Shown: positions 34,973-44,790, numbered from the stretch's first letter. The stretch: DNA of 64,000 nucleotides from Misgurnus anguillicaudatus (GCF_027580225.2 NC_073354.2:30338001-30402000), one strand, 5' to 3'. Program-made: numbers and translations. Notes: generated by a model from the sequence alone, not told the origin.

Positions 34973-35197
34973 GGTTTCCCGGACAGGGTTTAGATTAATC
35001 CACGACTAGGCCTTAGTTGTATTAGGACTTTTAAGTAGTTTTTACAAACTAGTTTTTAAAGACAATACTGGTGTGCATCTTGAGATAAAACAATGGCACT
35101 GATATATGTTAAGATATGTCAATATAAGGTGTTTTTAAATTAACACACTCAAACATGCATTTTAGTCTGGGACTAGGATAAGCCCTGTCCAGGAAAA
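34973..35197 (+). mobile_element. GGTTTCCCGGACAGGGTTTAG MITE, copy 2
   Basis: Begins GGTTTCCCGGACAGGGTTTAGATTAATCC and ends GGATAAGCCCTGTCCAGGAAAA. Orientation is opposite to the copy at 16180-16367. Confidence 0.85.
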
Positions 35198-35225
35198 AGT
35201 TTTAAAGTCTAGTCTTGTTTCATAC

Positions 35226-35840
35226 TATGTACAGTAATTCTCTGAAAGTCATGATAAATGAGTCAGAAAATATGACTTCTGCATATTTATTTGTGTCAAT
35301 GGCACGAAATTCAGCTTTTTTCGTGCCTTGAGCACAAATGTCTTTATTGTGACACTCCACGAATTTCTATAAATACTTTCTCGTGTCCTTGGCATGACTT
35401 TCTTTTTCTTGTCATTTTATGTATTGTTTTCTAATTTTTTTCCTATAACCTTCCTATAATTTCTTTAAATCATTGTCGCTTGGGGTTGGGGTTAGGTTTG
35501 GGTTAGGATGTATTTGTATGTACTGGTTTCTACATGTTTTTCTTCCGCTTTTAAAACTATTCTCACCTGGAGTTGGGATTAGAGTTAGGGTTTGGGTTAG
35601 GATGTCTAAAAATGTAACAGAAAGTTATTCTAACCCCAAGTACAATGGTAAGAAATAAGGAAAAAACAATGAGAAAATAATACATAAAATGAAACAAAAC
35701 GAAAAAGAAAGTCGTGCAACGGACACGAAAAACTATTTATAGAAATTCGTGCAAGTGTCACGAAAAAGACTCAAGGCACGAAAAAAGCTGAATTTGGACA
35801 CAAATAAATTAATCAAATTTCGTGTAACTAGCCTATAACA
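35226..35840. repeat. Long imperfect inverted repeat with CACGAAA arms and G/T-rich centre, copy 1
   Basis: GGCACGAAATTCAGCTTTTTTCGTGCC near the left (about 35302) pairs with GGCACGAAAAAAGCTGAATTTGG near the right (about 35776). Further pairs are CGAATTTCTATAAATA / TATTTATAGAAATTCG and GACTTTCTTTTTCTTG / AAAAAGAAAGTC. The centre carries two blocks of GGGTTAGG-type sequence. A second copy lies at 50945-51480. It is non-coding and could fold into a long hairpin RNA if transcribed. Confidence 0.82.
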
Positions 35841-36406
35841 TGACTTTCCGTGAGATCAATCTGGACTGAAAACATGCTATTTATTTGATGCTATTTTAAT
35901 AATTAAATACAAATTTGTACGTCTATAAAGCTGTTAATACCTAAATAATTTATGTAGTCCTGTCAACACGTCAATATTATATGTTTCAGTGTCTATGAAA
36001 ATGTAAGTGAATGTAGTACAACCACACTTTATGGAAAACACACAAGATCACGTTGGTTGTGCTCCTCAAATCATATCCCAGAAAACTTACAAAACAAATC
36101 TGGAAATACCTGGGAATTTTAACACGGATTTCCAGGCCTGCTAAATTCTGGCTCGCAACATTCAACATTGCAACCTAACCTTATAGATGCTTTCAGCAGC
36201 AACAACAAAAACAAATGCCTTTGTGGACTAAACGCAACTTCTGGTAGACTTCCACATAGAATCAAAAACAACAAAATCCTTTTACATAAGTTTATTTCTG
36301 ATAACAAGATAAATAAATGACAAGTAAATTACCTTCATTCATATATCATATCTAACACATATCAACTATTACACTGAGCTAATGTTACCGTTTAAGATTA
36401 ATGTAT
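35841..36406. other. Flank of the retrotransposon, repeat-like but unclassified
   Basis: Loosely similar to 12941-13112 and, across the retrotransposon, to 43060-43300. This suggests the LTR element landed in an older dispersed repeat. Confidence 0.35.
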
Positions 36407-36411
36407 AGGCT
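36407..36411. repeat. Target-site duplication AGGCT, left
   Basis: AGGCT lies directly before the TG of the 5' LTR and is repeated at 43055-43059 directly after the CA of the 3' LTR. Five bases is normal for Ty3/gypsy elements. Confidence 0.85.
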
Positions 36412-37126
36412 TGTGACAGAGCGCATAGCTACCGTCACGGTAGCGGAGCGCTACCTACCATAAGGTAAAGACTGAGTATGTTACCTTTATATGTTGGTAT
36501 AGTGTGTTTATGTATTTCGTTAACCATCATACTGTTTCTAATTATTTGTTAATTACAGCCATTCATCAATACACTCATTTATCCCGTAGCTTTTGTGTGC
36601 ACATTTTTGACATCTAACACTACGGTGATTTATATGCTATAGCTACAGCCATTTACACATCTCTTACTGTTCGAATCATGCCATTCACTTCATAACAATA
36701 GCTGATCACAATAACTGCACAACACATGTTTTTATTAATTATGTGTCTGTTTATTTAGTTTAAAAGGTAACAGAGTTTCAAGGTACCATCATTGTGTCTT
36801 ACCAGCATATCCCGTTTGGTCTGTTTAAAGGGAAGTTTGCTGCAATGGGCAGGTTCAAATAGCTTGAAATTACGCTATAACTTCTGGGTCAACAGGAAGT
36901 GACCCAGAGTTTGATTTATTCATTTAATTTAATTTATTAGCTGTAAATATATATTGTGGCTTTGCCAAATATGAGCTTGCATTATAAAAATAATGGTCTG
37001 CAATTTTCTAGCTTTGTATATTTAGTATTTTGGCTGTTGTTAAGGTTTTATTGTTTGCTCACCTGAGCCACCCCTGTATTATATGGTGTGTTGGTATGTG
37101 CCAATTTCAGAGGTATGTTTCAGGTC

Positions 37127-37134
37127 TATAAATA
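37127..37134 (+). promoter_or_regulatory. Putative LTR TATA box (TATAAATA)
   Basis: Lies about 310 bp before the LTR end and about 220 bp before the AATAAA signals, the usual order U3 - R - U5. The same sequence is present in the 3' LTR. Start-site use is inferred. Confidence 0.6.
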
Positions 37135-37347
37135 GTCGAACAGTGTCAGTCTTGAGAAAAAAAAAGGAGAGGTGAAGACATAAGTCTGATGTAGGCTCTC
37201 AAATGTTATTTCTTATTAAGCTCTGTTTCTAAGCAGCTGAAAATTATAAATTTTGATTGTTTTGTTTTGTTTTGACTCTCATGTCAATTTACTTTCTTCT
37301 TTAATGTTGATGATTTTTATTGCCTTTATTTGGCCTGAATTGGGGTA

Positions 37348-37357
37348 AATAAATAAA
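37348..37357 (+). terminator. Putative LTR polyadenylation signal (overlapping AATAAA)
   Basis: Two overlapping AATAAA hexamers lie downstream of the TATA box within the LTR. In the 3' LTR the same site would end the element's transcript. Confidence 0.55.
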
Positions 37358-37442
37358 AAATCCCATCTTCTCAAACTCATCCAACTTCTCCTGAGTGTTT
37401 ACATCTGTTCACGACCTCTCAGTCACATCTACCCACAACATT

Positions 37443-37460
37443 TGGTGGCAGCGGTTTCCG
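37443..37460 (+). other. Primer-binding site, tRNA-Leu type
   Basis: TGGTGGCAGCGG starts two bases after the 5' LTR. Its complement, CCGCTGCCACCA, is the 3' end of vertebrate tRNA-Leu (AAG/TAG isoacceptors) plus CCA, so minus-strand DNA synthesis is probably primed by that tRNA. Twelve bases pair, then the match weakens. Confidence 0.75.
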
Positions 37461-37496
37461 GGTAAACAGTGTCCGAGCAGCACTCAGTGAGTCAAG

Positions 37497-40400
37497 ATGG
37501 ACAGTCAAGGCAGAGGTATGGCACCCCCTAGAGATGGTTCAACTATGGGGACCAGGCCCAAATCCACAGAGTCATCTAAACATCCCACTCCTGTGGTCGA
37601 AGATAGAACAGACCGCTTGGAGAAGATGGTGAGAACGATGGTGGAGTCTCAGCGCCGTCAGCAGGACCAGATAGAGGCAGAGGCGCTCCGGCAAGAGCGC
37701 AGATGGAAAGGTATGGAGCACCAATTTATGCAACTACAGCAACTAGTGAGAGGCGATCCAGCATCAATGCAGGCGTCGAGACAGCCACTCAACGTACTAC
37801 AGCAGATAGATTCACCTGGCTCTCGCCCTTCGACAACTTTTGATCTACACAACATGCCTTTTCTGGATGTACCAACTCCTCAGCCACATCCAGGTCAACA
37901 CCCAGCACCCAGGATACAGAGCTCCCTCAACTCCACCACTCTCGGCCTTGCTGCACCACTAAACCTCCAGCGGGGGTGGAAACCTCCTAAGATGTCCCCA
38001 TATGAAGAGGATGAAGATATTGAGCACTATTTAACCACCTTTGAAAGGCTCGCAGCAGCAAGTCAGTGGCCCCATGAGACTTGGGCATTATACCTCGTTC
38101 CCTTGTTAAATGGTAAGGCCAGATCTGCCTACGTAGCCATGTGTTTGGAAGATAGTCAGGATTATATGAAAGTGAAGCAAGCCATTCTCAACAAGTTTAA
38201 TATCAGTGCAGAGACTTACCGCCAACGTTTCCGCTCCAAGCTCATCAAGGAGGGCGAGACGGCGAAAGAACTTCAAGCCCGGCTAAAGGACCTGATGGAA
38301 AAGTGGCTAGTTCCAGACAGGTTGACCAAAGAGCAGGTGTGTGACCAAATCGTGCTGGAGCAGTTTCTGGACATGTTGTACCCTGAGCTTCAGGTGTGGG
38401 TGAGAGAACGTACCCCAGTCTCATCGGCACAAGCTGCAGACCTGGTGGAGACATTCATGACCGCTAGGCAACCCAGAAAAGGCTATCACCTGGGTATACA
38501 ACAGCAGGACTGGAGAAGACCATACCAAGTAGCCCAGCGAGAGCCGGAGAAGACATCCTCTGGTAGGTCTGCGGGGGGTAGTGGTCGTATGTTTAGGTCC
38601 TCTAACAACCCCAAAAGCCCCAGTGTTAACCCCACTCCAGCTGAAACACCAAGAGTACCTATATGTCATGGTTGTGGCCAGCAAGGTCACATTAGGCCCA
38701 ATTGTACACTGAAGAAAGTGTCTGATTCAAGACTATGTTATTTACCTGGCCCTAGCAAACACTTACCTTGTACTACTTCGGATGTTACTGTCCCTGTGAA
38801 GATAAAAGGAAAAGTAGTTCAGGCTTTAGTTGACTCAGGGAGTAGTCAATCATTCATTCTCAAATCTTGTTTAAAGTCTGATTTTCAGACTGTGGGCAAA
38901 GTGAGGGTCCGCTGTATCCATGGCGATGAGTCTGAGCACCAGACCAGTGAGGTTCTCATTGAGATTAATGGCCAAAAATACTTATTAACCATGGGGATTT
39001 TGGATAAATGCCCTTACCCAGTCATTTTAGGCCAGGATGTACCAGTTCTTACAGAGCTATTGCAAAGTGTTAACACAGTCAGTGCTTATGTTACAACTAG
39101 AGCACAAGCCAGAGACAAACCAGACACTGATGGTTGGTCAGACTTACCATTTGAGGGTTGTTCTGATAACAAACCTAAAAAGTCCAAGGCAGAAAGGCGC
39201 AGAGCAAAGGTGTCAGGTACCAAAATGCGGGAAAGTCTGTCCTTCCCACAATTAGATGGCAATGAAGTTCTTTGTGAAGACTTCAAGAAGCTTCAACAGG
39301 AAGACCCCACACTTAGCTCTTGCTTTTCCTCGGTTAAGACCGATGAGGAGGCTAAAGAAGCCATGAGGGAGGGTAACATATGTTTTGTTGTCAATAATGA
39401 GAAACTTTATCGAGTGAGTGCAAACACAGAGCAGTTAGTGGTTCCTGAGAATCTTAGAGCCAAAGTGTTACACCTAGGGCACAGCATTCCGTGGTCAGGG
39501 CATCTAGGCAGGGAGAAGACAGAGAAGAGAATCCTGCAAAGATTTTATTGGCCAGGTTTCAACAAGGACATAGCTGAGTACTGTAGATCATGTCCCGAGT
39601 GCCAGTTGTCTGCTCGCTCCAAAAGAGGCTTAAAAGCTCCCCTCGTCAGCCTCCCAATTATTGACACACCATTTAGTCGTATTGCCATGGATGTAGTTGG
39701 TCCCTTAGAGAGGAGTAGGACAGGGCACCGCTATATCTTGGTAATTTGTGATTACGCAACGCGTTACCCAGAGGCATTCCCCCTCAGAAATACTAAGGCA
39801 AGGCAAGTGGCCAATAGTTTAATTCAACTTTTTTCCCGTGTGGGTGTTCCCAAAGAAATTTTAACCGATCAGGGAAGTAATTTCACAAGCAAGGCATTGA
39901 AGCAGATATACTCCCTGTTAGGGATTCAGGGTATTAAGACCACACCCTACCACCTGCAGACCGATGGCATGGTGGAAAGGTTCAATCAGACACTGAAGTC
40001 GATGCTGCGGAAGTTTGTATCTGAGTCAGGAGCAGACTGGGACCAGTGGCTTCCTTACCTGTTGTTTTCCTATAGAGAAGTACCGCAAGCATCCACCGGG
40101 TTCTCTCCCTTCGAACTCTTGTACGGACGGGAGGTGAGAGGCCCACTCGACATCCTCCGAGAGGGTTGGGAGGGGGACGCTCCTCACCAGCCAACCAACA
40201 TTGCGAGTTATGTCCTGAAGATGCGGGAGAAGCTGGACCAGCTGAGCTCCATGGCCCATCAACACTTGGCCCAGGCTCAAAAGAGGCAGAAAACGTGGTA
40301 TGACAAGACAGCACGCAGTCGCAGCTTCAAGTCCGGACAGAAAGTGCTACTGCTGTTGCCATCATCAGAAAGCAGTCTGCTGGCGAAGTGGCAAGGCCCT

Positions 40401-41288
40401 TACACGGTACTTCGCAAGGTTGGTGAAGTTACTTATGAAATTTCAATACCAGACAGACGTCGCTCCAAACAGATCTTCCATGTGAACCTCTTAAAGCAAT
40501 GGATTGACCGACCATCTACTATACAAGATCAGCTGTGGGCACGGACCGTGGAAGAGGAAGAAGAGCCGTCGGAGCAGTACTTTCCTACTGCGGGCGGCAA
40601 GTCAACCTACCCCTCCATTACACACTTGACATCTGAGCAACAGGAGGACCTGATGGAAATCATCCCAAGAGGCCTGTTCCAAGACCAGCCGGGGCGAACT
40701 GACGTCATCACCCATGACATCCGGCTGATTTCTCCAGGCCCCATTAGGCAGACCACCACCAGAGTTCCAGCGCGATTGATCCCCGCACTGAAACAGGAGG
40801 TATTGGCAATGCTTGAGATGGGGGTGATCGAGACATCACACAGTGAGTGGTGTAGTCCCGTGGTCCTGGTGCCAAAAAAGGATGGGGGGCTTCGCTTCTG
40901 CGTCGACTTCTCAAAGCTGAACACAATCTCCGCTTTTGACCCATATCCTATGCCCCGTGTGGACGAGCTGGTGGAGCGCCTGGGTAAGGCTGAGTTCCTC
41001 AGCACCTTAGACTTGTGTAAGGGCTACTGGCAAGTGCCACTCACCCCCCAAGCACAGAAACTGACTGCCTTTAAAGCCCCATCTGGCTTGTTCCATTTTA
41101 AGGTCATGCCCTTTGGCCTACATGGGGCAGCAGCAACATTTCAGCGTCTCATGGATGAGGTGCTGAGGGGAGCTGAGGACTATGCCGCGGCTTATATTGA
41201 TGATGTCATCATCCACAGTCATCATGGGAAGAACACCTTCAACACCTCAGTGATGTCTTTCGAAGGATTCGGCAGGCCGGGCTGGTAG
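37497..41288 (+). CDS. Gag-Pol polyprotein of Gmr1-like retrotransposon, ending early by frameshift
   Basis: A 1263-codon frame from the first ATG after the primer site. In order: residues about 38-90, charged and coiled-coil-like; 241-321, a SCAN-like region (YRQRF..., VLEQFL, ELQVWVRE) corresponding to the capsid C-terminal domain; 390-403, zinc knuckle CHGCGQQGHIRPNC; 446, active-site Asp of the protease (VDSGSS); 659-702, integrase HHCC zinc domain; 732, 791 and 827, integrase D, D and E with 35 residues between the last two; 967, start of the GPY/F module; about 1080 to the end, reverse transcriptase with YIDD at 1233-1236. The frame then leaves the conserved protein after about 41222 and ends with about 20 unrelated residues. 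Gag and Pol are fused without an internal stop. The function is packaging, processing, copying and integrating the element's RNA and DNA. Confidence 0.95.
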   Translation: MDSQGRGMAPPRDGSTMGTRPKSTESSKHPTPVVEDRTDRLEKMVRTMVESQRRQQDQIEAEALRQERRWKGMEHQFMQLQQLVRGDPASMQASRQPLNVLQQIDSPGSRPSTTFDLHNMPFLDVPTPQPHPGQHPAPRIQSSLNSTTLGLAAPLNLQRGWKPPKMSPYEEDEDIEHYLTTFERLAAASQWPHETWALYLVPLLNGKARSAYVAMCLEDSQDYMKVKQAILNKFNISAETYRQRFRSKLIKEGETAKELQARLKDLMEKWLVPDRLTKEQVCDQIVLEQFLDMLYPELQVWVRERTPVSSAQAADLVETFMTARQPRKGYHLGIQQQDWRRPYQVAQREPEKTSSGRSAGGSGRMFRSSNNPKSPSVNPTPAETPRVPICHGCGQQGHIRPNCTLKKVSDSRLCYLPGPSKHLPCTTSDVTVPVKIKGKVVQALVDSGSSQSFILKSCLKSDFQTVGKVRVRCIHGDESEHQTSEVLIEINGQKYLLTMGILDKCPYPVILGQDVPVLTELLQSVNTVSAYVTTRAQARDKPDTDGWSDLPFEGCSDNKPKKSKAERRRAKVSGTKMRESLSFPQLDGNEVLCEDFKKLQQEDPTLSSCFSSVKTDEEAKEAMREGNICFVVNNEKLYRVSANTEQLVVPENLRAKVLHLGHSIPWSGHLGREKTEKRILQRFYWPGFNKDIAEYCRSCPECQLSARSKRGLKAPLVSLPIIDTPFSRIAMDVVGPLERSRTGHRYILVICDYATRYPEAFPLRNTKARQVANSLIQLFSRVGVPKEILTDQGSNFTSKALKQIYSLLGIQGIKTTPYHLQTDGMVERFNQTLKSMLRKFVSESGADWDQWLPYLLFSYREVPQASTGFSPFELLYGREVRGPLDILREGWEGDAPHQPTNIASYVLKMREKLDQLSSMAHQHLAQAQKRQKTWYDKTARSRSFKSGQKVLLLLPSSESSLLAKWQGPYTVLRKVGEVTYEISIPDRRRSKQIFHVNLLKQWIDRPSTIQDQLWARTVEEEEEPSEQYFPTAGGKSTYPSITHLTSEQQEDLMEIIPRGLFQDQPGRTDVITHDIRLISPGPIRQTTTRVPARLIPALKQEVLAMLEMGVIETSHSEWCSPVVLVPKKDGGLRFCVDFSKLNTISAFDPYPMPRVDELVERLGKAEFLSTLDLCKGYWQVPLTPQAQKLTAFKAPSGLFHFKVMPFGLHGAAATFQRLMDEVLRGAEDYAAAYIDDVIIHSHHGKNTFNTSVMSFEGFGRPGW

Positions 41289-42016
41289 TGAATGCCAGCA
41301 AATGCCAGCTTGCCCGGTCTGAAGTGTGCTACCTGGGATACGTCTTAGGTAGTGGCACAATACGTCCTCAGGTCAGCAAGGTGGACGCCATACGCAACTC
41401 CCAGCCGCCTGCAACCAAGAGAGGGGTGAGATCTTTCCTGGGGTTGATCGGATGGTATCGGCGTTTTATCCCTAACTTTTCGAGCCGAGCAGCTCCCCTG
41501 TCAGACCTCACTCGCAAGACCAGCCCCAACAAGGTGGTCTGGACTGCTGAGTGTGAGGCAGCATTCCATGACCTAAAGGAAAGTATGTGCCACGAACCAG
41601 TGTTGCAGAGTCCTGACTTTTCCTTGCCCTTCACTGTGCAAACCGATGCTTCGGGCATTGGCCTAGGAGCAGTGTTGTTGCAGGGTGAGGGGGAGGACAA
41701 AAGGCCAATACAGTTTGTGAGCCGCAAGCTGTTCCCTCGCGAGACACGGTACTCCACCATCGAAAAAGAGTGTCTTGCCATCAAGTGGGCTCTGGACACT
41801 TTAAAAGATTACCTAGTTGGCAAAGACTGTGTTTTGGCGACAGACCACCGGCCCTTGCAGTGGCTACACCGCATGCGTGATTGTACCGCTAGACTAACCC
41901 GCTGGCAGCTCTCCTTTCAGCCATACAGGTTTACAGTGAAGTATAGGGCTGGAAAGGACAATCTCATTGCTGACTTTCTTTCGCGTCATGAACTAGATCT
42001 GGACGCTCTCTCTTAA
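41225..42016 (+). pseudogene. 3' part of Pol: end of reverse transcriptase and RNase H, out of frame
   Basis: Conserved Pol sequence resumes here one frame over; relative to the upstream frame one base is missing at about 41222-41226. The first ATG in this frame is at 41288, but there is no sign that it is used as a start. The segment holds the reverse transcriptase thumb and connection (YLGYVLG, VRSFLGL, YRRFIPNF) and a complete RNase H with TDASG (Asp at 41645), EKECLAI (41762) and ATDHRPL (Asp at 41843). It ends at TAA 42014-42016, immediately before the polypurine tract. Position, composition and LTR youth all argue for a recent lesion or a sequencing error, not a programmed frameshift: retroelement frameshifts normally lie between gag and pol, not inside reverse transcriptase. 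Confidence 0.9.
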
Positions 42017-42025
42017 GGGGGGAGG
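42015..42025 (+). other. Polypurine tract AAGGGGGGAGG
   Basis: All-purine run two bases before the TG of the 3' LTR, overlapping the stop codon of Pol. It would prime plus-strand DNA synthesis. Confidence 0.85.
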
Positions 42026-42027
42026 TG

Positions 42028-43054
42028 TGTGACAGAGCGCATAGCTACCGTCACGGTAGCGGAGCGCTACCTACCATAAGGTAAAGACTGAGTATGTTAC
42101 CTTTATATGTTGGTATAGTGTGTTTATGTATTTCGTTAACCATCATACTGTTTCTAATTATTTGTTAATTACAGCCATTCATCAATACACTCATTTATCC
42201 CGTAGCTTTTGTGTGCACATTTTTGACATCTAACACTACGGTGATTTATATGCTATAGCTACAGCCATTTACACATCTCTTACTGTTCGAATCATGCCAT
42301 TCACTTCATAACAATAGCTGATCACAATAACTGCACAACACATGTTTTTATTAATTATGTGTCTGTTTATTTAGTTTAAAAGGTAACAGAGTTTCAAGGT
42401 ACCATCATTGTGTCTTACCAGCATATCCCGTTTGGTCTGTTTAAAGGGAAGTTTGCTGCAATGGGCAGGTTCAAATAGCTTGAAATTACGCTATAACTTC
42501 TGGGTCAACAGGAAGTGACCCAGAGTTTGATTTATTCATTTAATTTAATTTATTAGCTGTAAATATATATTGTGGCTTTGCCAAATATGAGCTTGCATTA
42601 TAAAAATAATGGTCTGCAATTTTCTAGCTTTGTATATTTAGTATTTTGGCTGTTGTTAAGCTTTTATTGTTTGCTCACCTGAGGCACCCCTGTATTATAT
42701 GGTGTGTTGGTATGTGCCAATTTCAGAGGTATGTTTCAGGTCTATAAATAGTCGAACAGTGTCAGTCTTGAGAGAGAAAGGAGAGGTGAAGACATAAGTC
42801 TGATGTAGGCTCTCAAATGTTATTTCTTATTAAGCTCTGTTTCTAAGCAGCTGAAAATTATAAATTTTGATTGTTTTGTTTTGTTTTGACTCTCATGTCA
42901 ATTTACTTTCTTCTTTAATGTTGATGATTTTTATTGCCTTTATTTGGCCTGAATTGGGGTAAATAAATAAAAAATCCCATCTTCTCAAACTCATCCAACT
43001 TCTCCTGAGTGTTTACATCTGTTCACGACCTCTCAGTCACATCTACCCACAACA
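42028..43054 (+). repeat. 3' LTR (1027 bp)
   Basis: Matches the 5' LTR almost base for base, from TGTGACAG to CCACAACA, with the few differences described there. It is followed directly by the right target duplication AGGCT at 43055-43059. Confidence 0.97.
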
Positions 43055-43059
43055 AGGCT
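43055..43059. repeat. Target-site duplication AGGCT, right
   Basis: Identical to 36407-36411; together they show a single integration event with no later loss at either end. Confidence 0.85.
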
Positions 43060-43754
43060 ACAATGTTAGCTACAGATCCTTGAATTCTTGCCTTGCTGCC
43101 AAACTTACAGTAGCTGTAATCCATGCTCGTCGTCTACTCTTATCTTTAAGAAACCAAAACATTTTATTTTCAACAAGGTATTTGTTTCAGAGATCAGTTT
43201 AGCCACTAGCCTGACTGATAAATGAATACAGACCGGGAGTTCACTTCGGTTCAGGCACGTAACGGCGACAACTTGCGTGCATCCGATGAAACCCTCTATA
43301 ATTAATCAAAATGAATACACGACTTGTCTAATAGTTGTACAAACATCTCTGGTGGTAGAAAAGACTCACAGTTTGCATTAAATAATCCGCCTATTCTAAA
43401 ATACGCAAGCAAAATCAATCATGAACTGTAGATGCAAACTAATATCCGGCCAAAAAATATCCCTGCTGTTCAGAGCTTTATAATTATCAATGGAATGTAC
43501 CTCAAACCGTTTTTCCGCTTCAAAGACACCCCGAGTCTCTGTACTACGGTCAAGACAAACAAGGACGGTGTAACTGTCTTGAGCGAGCAACACTCCGAGT
43601 TTGTTTCTTTTTCCAAACCACACATGAAACGGGTGAACAACTCAAACGCAGGTAACGTTTCTTCTGCCTACACCTCGCCTTTAAAGCCTTACAAGTGGTG
43701 AGCGTGATGTGCTTTCATGACGTACTTTCCCTGTAATTGAGCCAAAGAGACTAA
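43060..43754. other. Flank of the retrotransposon; no gene supported
   Basis: Its first 250 bases continue the older repeat interrupted by the LTR element (compare about 12941-13400, with GTGCGTCCGATGAAAC against GTGCATCCGATGAAAC here). Open frames of 89 codons (plus) and 75 codons (minus) overlap at 43396-43701 without recognisable domains. Confidence 0.35.
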
Positions 43755-43782
43755 AAGGAGGTGTCAACTTCAACGTCTGTAC

Positions 43783-43960
43783 CTGTGGACAGAAACTCCC
43801 ACAGCCGGATGAAGTTAGTGCAAGTGAGGTCCGGGATAGGAAGAAGGTCCTCCACCCTCAGGGTCCGAGCTTTCTTCTCAAAGCTCAGGCCCTGCCAATT
43901 TGGCAACCTCACACTAGTCAGCATTGGCAGTGAAATTGATTCTGGCTTGATCTGTGCCAC
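43783..43960 (-). other. Candidate 178-nt exon or conserved non-coding element
   Basis: On the minus strand, a CTGCAG acceptor-like site at 43961-43966 is followed by an open frame (VAQIKPESISLPMLTSVRLP ...) to CCACAG-GTACAG, a plausible donor at 43781-43782. The stop codon upstream in the same frame lies just before the acceptor, as expected for a true exon. The block is GC-richer than its flanks. Against it: there is no good polypyrimidine tract, and the plus strand is also open over 109 codons here. I do not recognise the peptide. Confidence 0.3.
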
Positions 43961-44089
43961 CTGCAGCTATTCCTCTCCTCACCCATATGCGGTGCTGTCA
44001 AACCAATCTGCTGTCACGGGTAGCGGCGCATGCTTTTCAAAGAGTTGGCTTCAGATATTGAAAACTATGATGAGGTTTTTGTTGTCTTG

Positions 44090-44790
44090 ACAGATTCAGA
44101 TCACAACAACATGGTCAAATGTAATTCCTTTCCCAAACTTCCCAAAAGTGATAAGTAGCCAGTTTTGAAATATCATCTGTCTCTGTAATTTTTTTACTAG
44201 AACTTTCTAACTTTCCAAGTAAAAAACAAGAATATGATTTATTGTAAAGCACTGAATTGATGCTCTAGAGACAAATTATGAGGTTAATTCATGGACATGC
44301 GAAATATCTGTCAATCACAGATCCTGGGTCTGGGAAAGTATCCCCTTTGAAAGGAGACTTTCATAAATGTCACATCTCTCTGATTCCCATCCCTCCTAAA
44401 ATAAGAAGCATGAGAAGTAGCGCATATTGGCGACTTTCATCTTTTTGAACAATGCTGAATCGCTGTATGGGAGACAGCCTTTATGGCTTAATTGAATTAT
44501 CCCTTTTGCCATTGGTCTGTGGGATACTGAATGTGCCATACTATGATGATCCAGACAGTGGCCAATGTCTTGAACCATTTTCCCATGGCTCAGCGCAAGT
44601 GAATTGGCACAGGTCCTCTGTGTTTTCCCCCTTAGTGATCTGTTTTTTTGGTCAAGTCCATATTTAATGATTGAATACAATCTTGAAGTTACTTTATATT
44701 TTATTTTTTTAACCAGCTATCCCAACGAGAAAAGCCCATTGTCCTTAAATATACAAGGTCTCACACACTGCAAAGCAGTTGCATGTCTCC
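44090..44790. other. Unique stretch, no gene
   Basis: Short unsupported frames on both strands only; no repeat termini noticed. Confidence 0.35.

Larger units (their letters stand above)
36412..37440 (+). repeat. 5' LTR (1029 bp)
   Basis: Runs from TGTGACAG to CCACAACA. Against the 3' LTR I count two single-base differences (GGTTTTA versus GCTTTTA, and GAGCCAC versus GAGGCAC) plus a changed A-rich run two bases longer here. The first 50 bases include the palindrome CTACCGT-C-ACGGTAG. A TATAAATA at 37127-37134 is a good promoter candidate, and AATAAA at 37348-37353 and 37352-37357 could direct polyadenylation. Confidence 0.97.
36412..43054 (+). mobile_element. Complete Gmr1-like (Ty3/gypsy class) LTR retrotransposon
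   Basis: This is a 6643-bp element with two near-identical LTRs, a primer-binding site, one gag-pol frame broken once, a polypurine tract and a 5-bp target duplication. The unusual trait is the pol order: protease, then integrase, then reverse transcriptase and RNase H. Ordinary Ty3/gypsy elements have integrase last. Ty1/copia elements have it before reverse transcriptase, but the reverse transcriptase and the integrase GPY/F module here are of gypsy type. That combination defines the Gmr1 group described from cod and other deuterostomes. There is no envelope gene. The near-identity of the LTRs implies recent insertion. The copy is probably not autonomous because of the frameshift, but it could be mobilised by intact relatives. 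Confidence 0.95.

Noticed and set aside
41200..41288. Programmed ribosomal frameshift in pol
   Set aside because: It lies inside the reverse transcriptase domain just after the catalytic motif, with no convincing slippery heptamer; gag and pol are already in one frame.
36412..43054. Endogenous retrovirus
   Set aside because: No envelope frame lies between RNase H and the polypurine tract, and the pol order fits a Gmr1-type retrotransposon.
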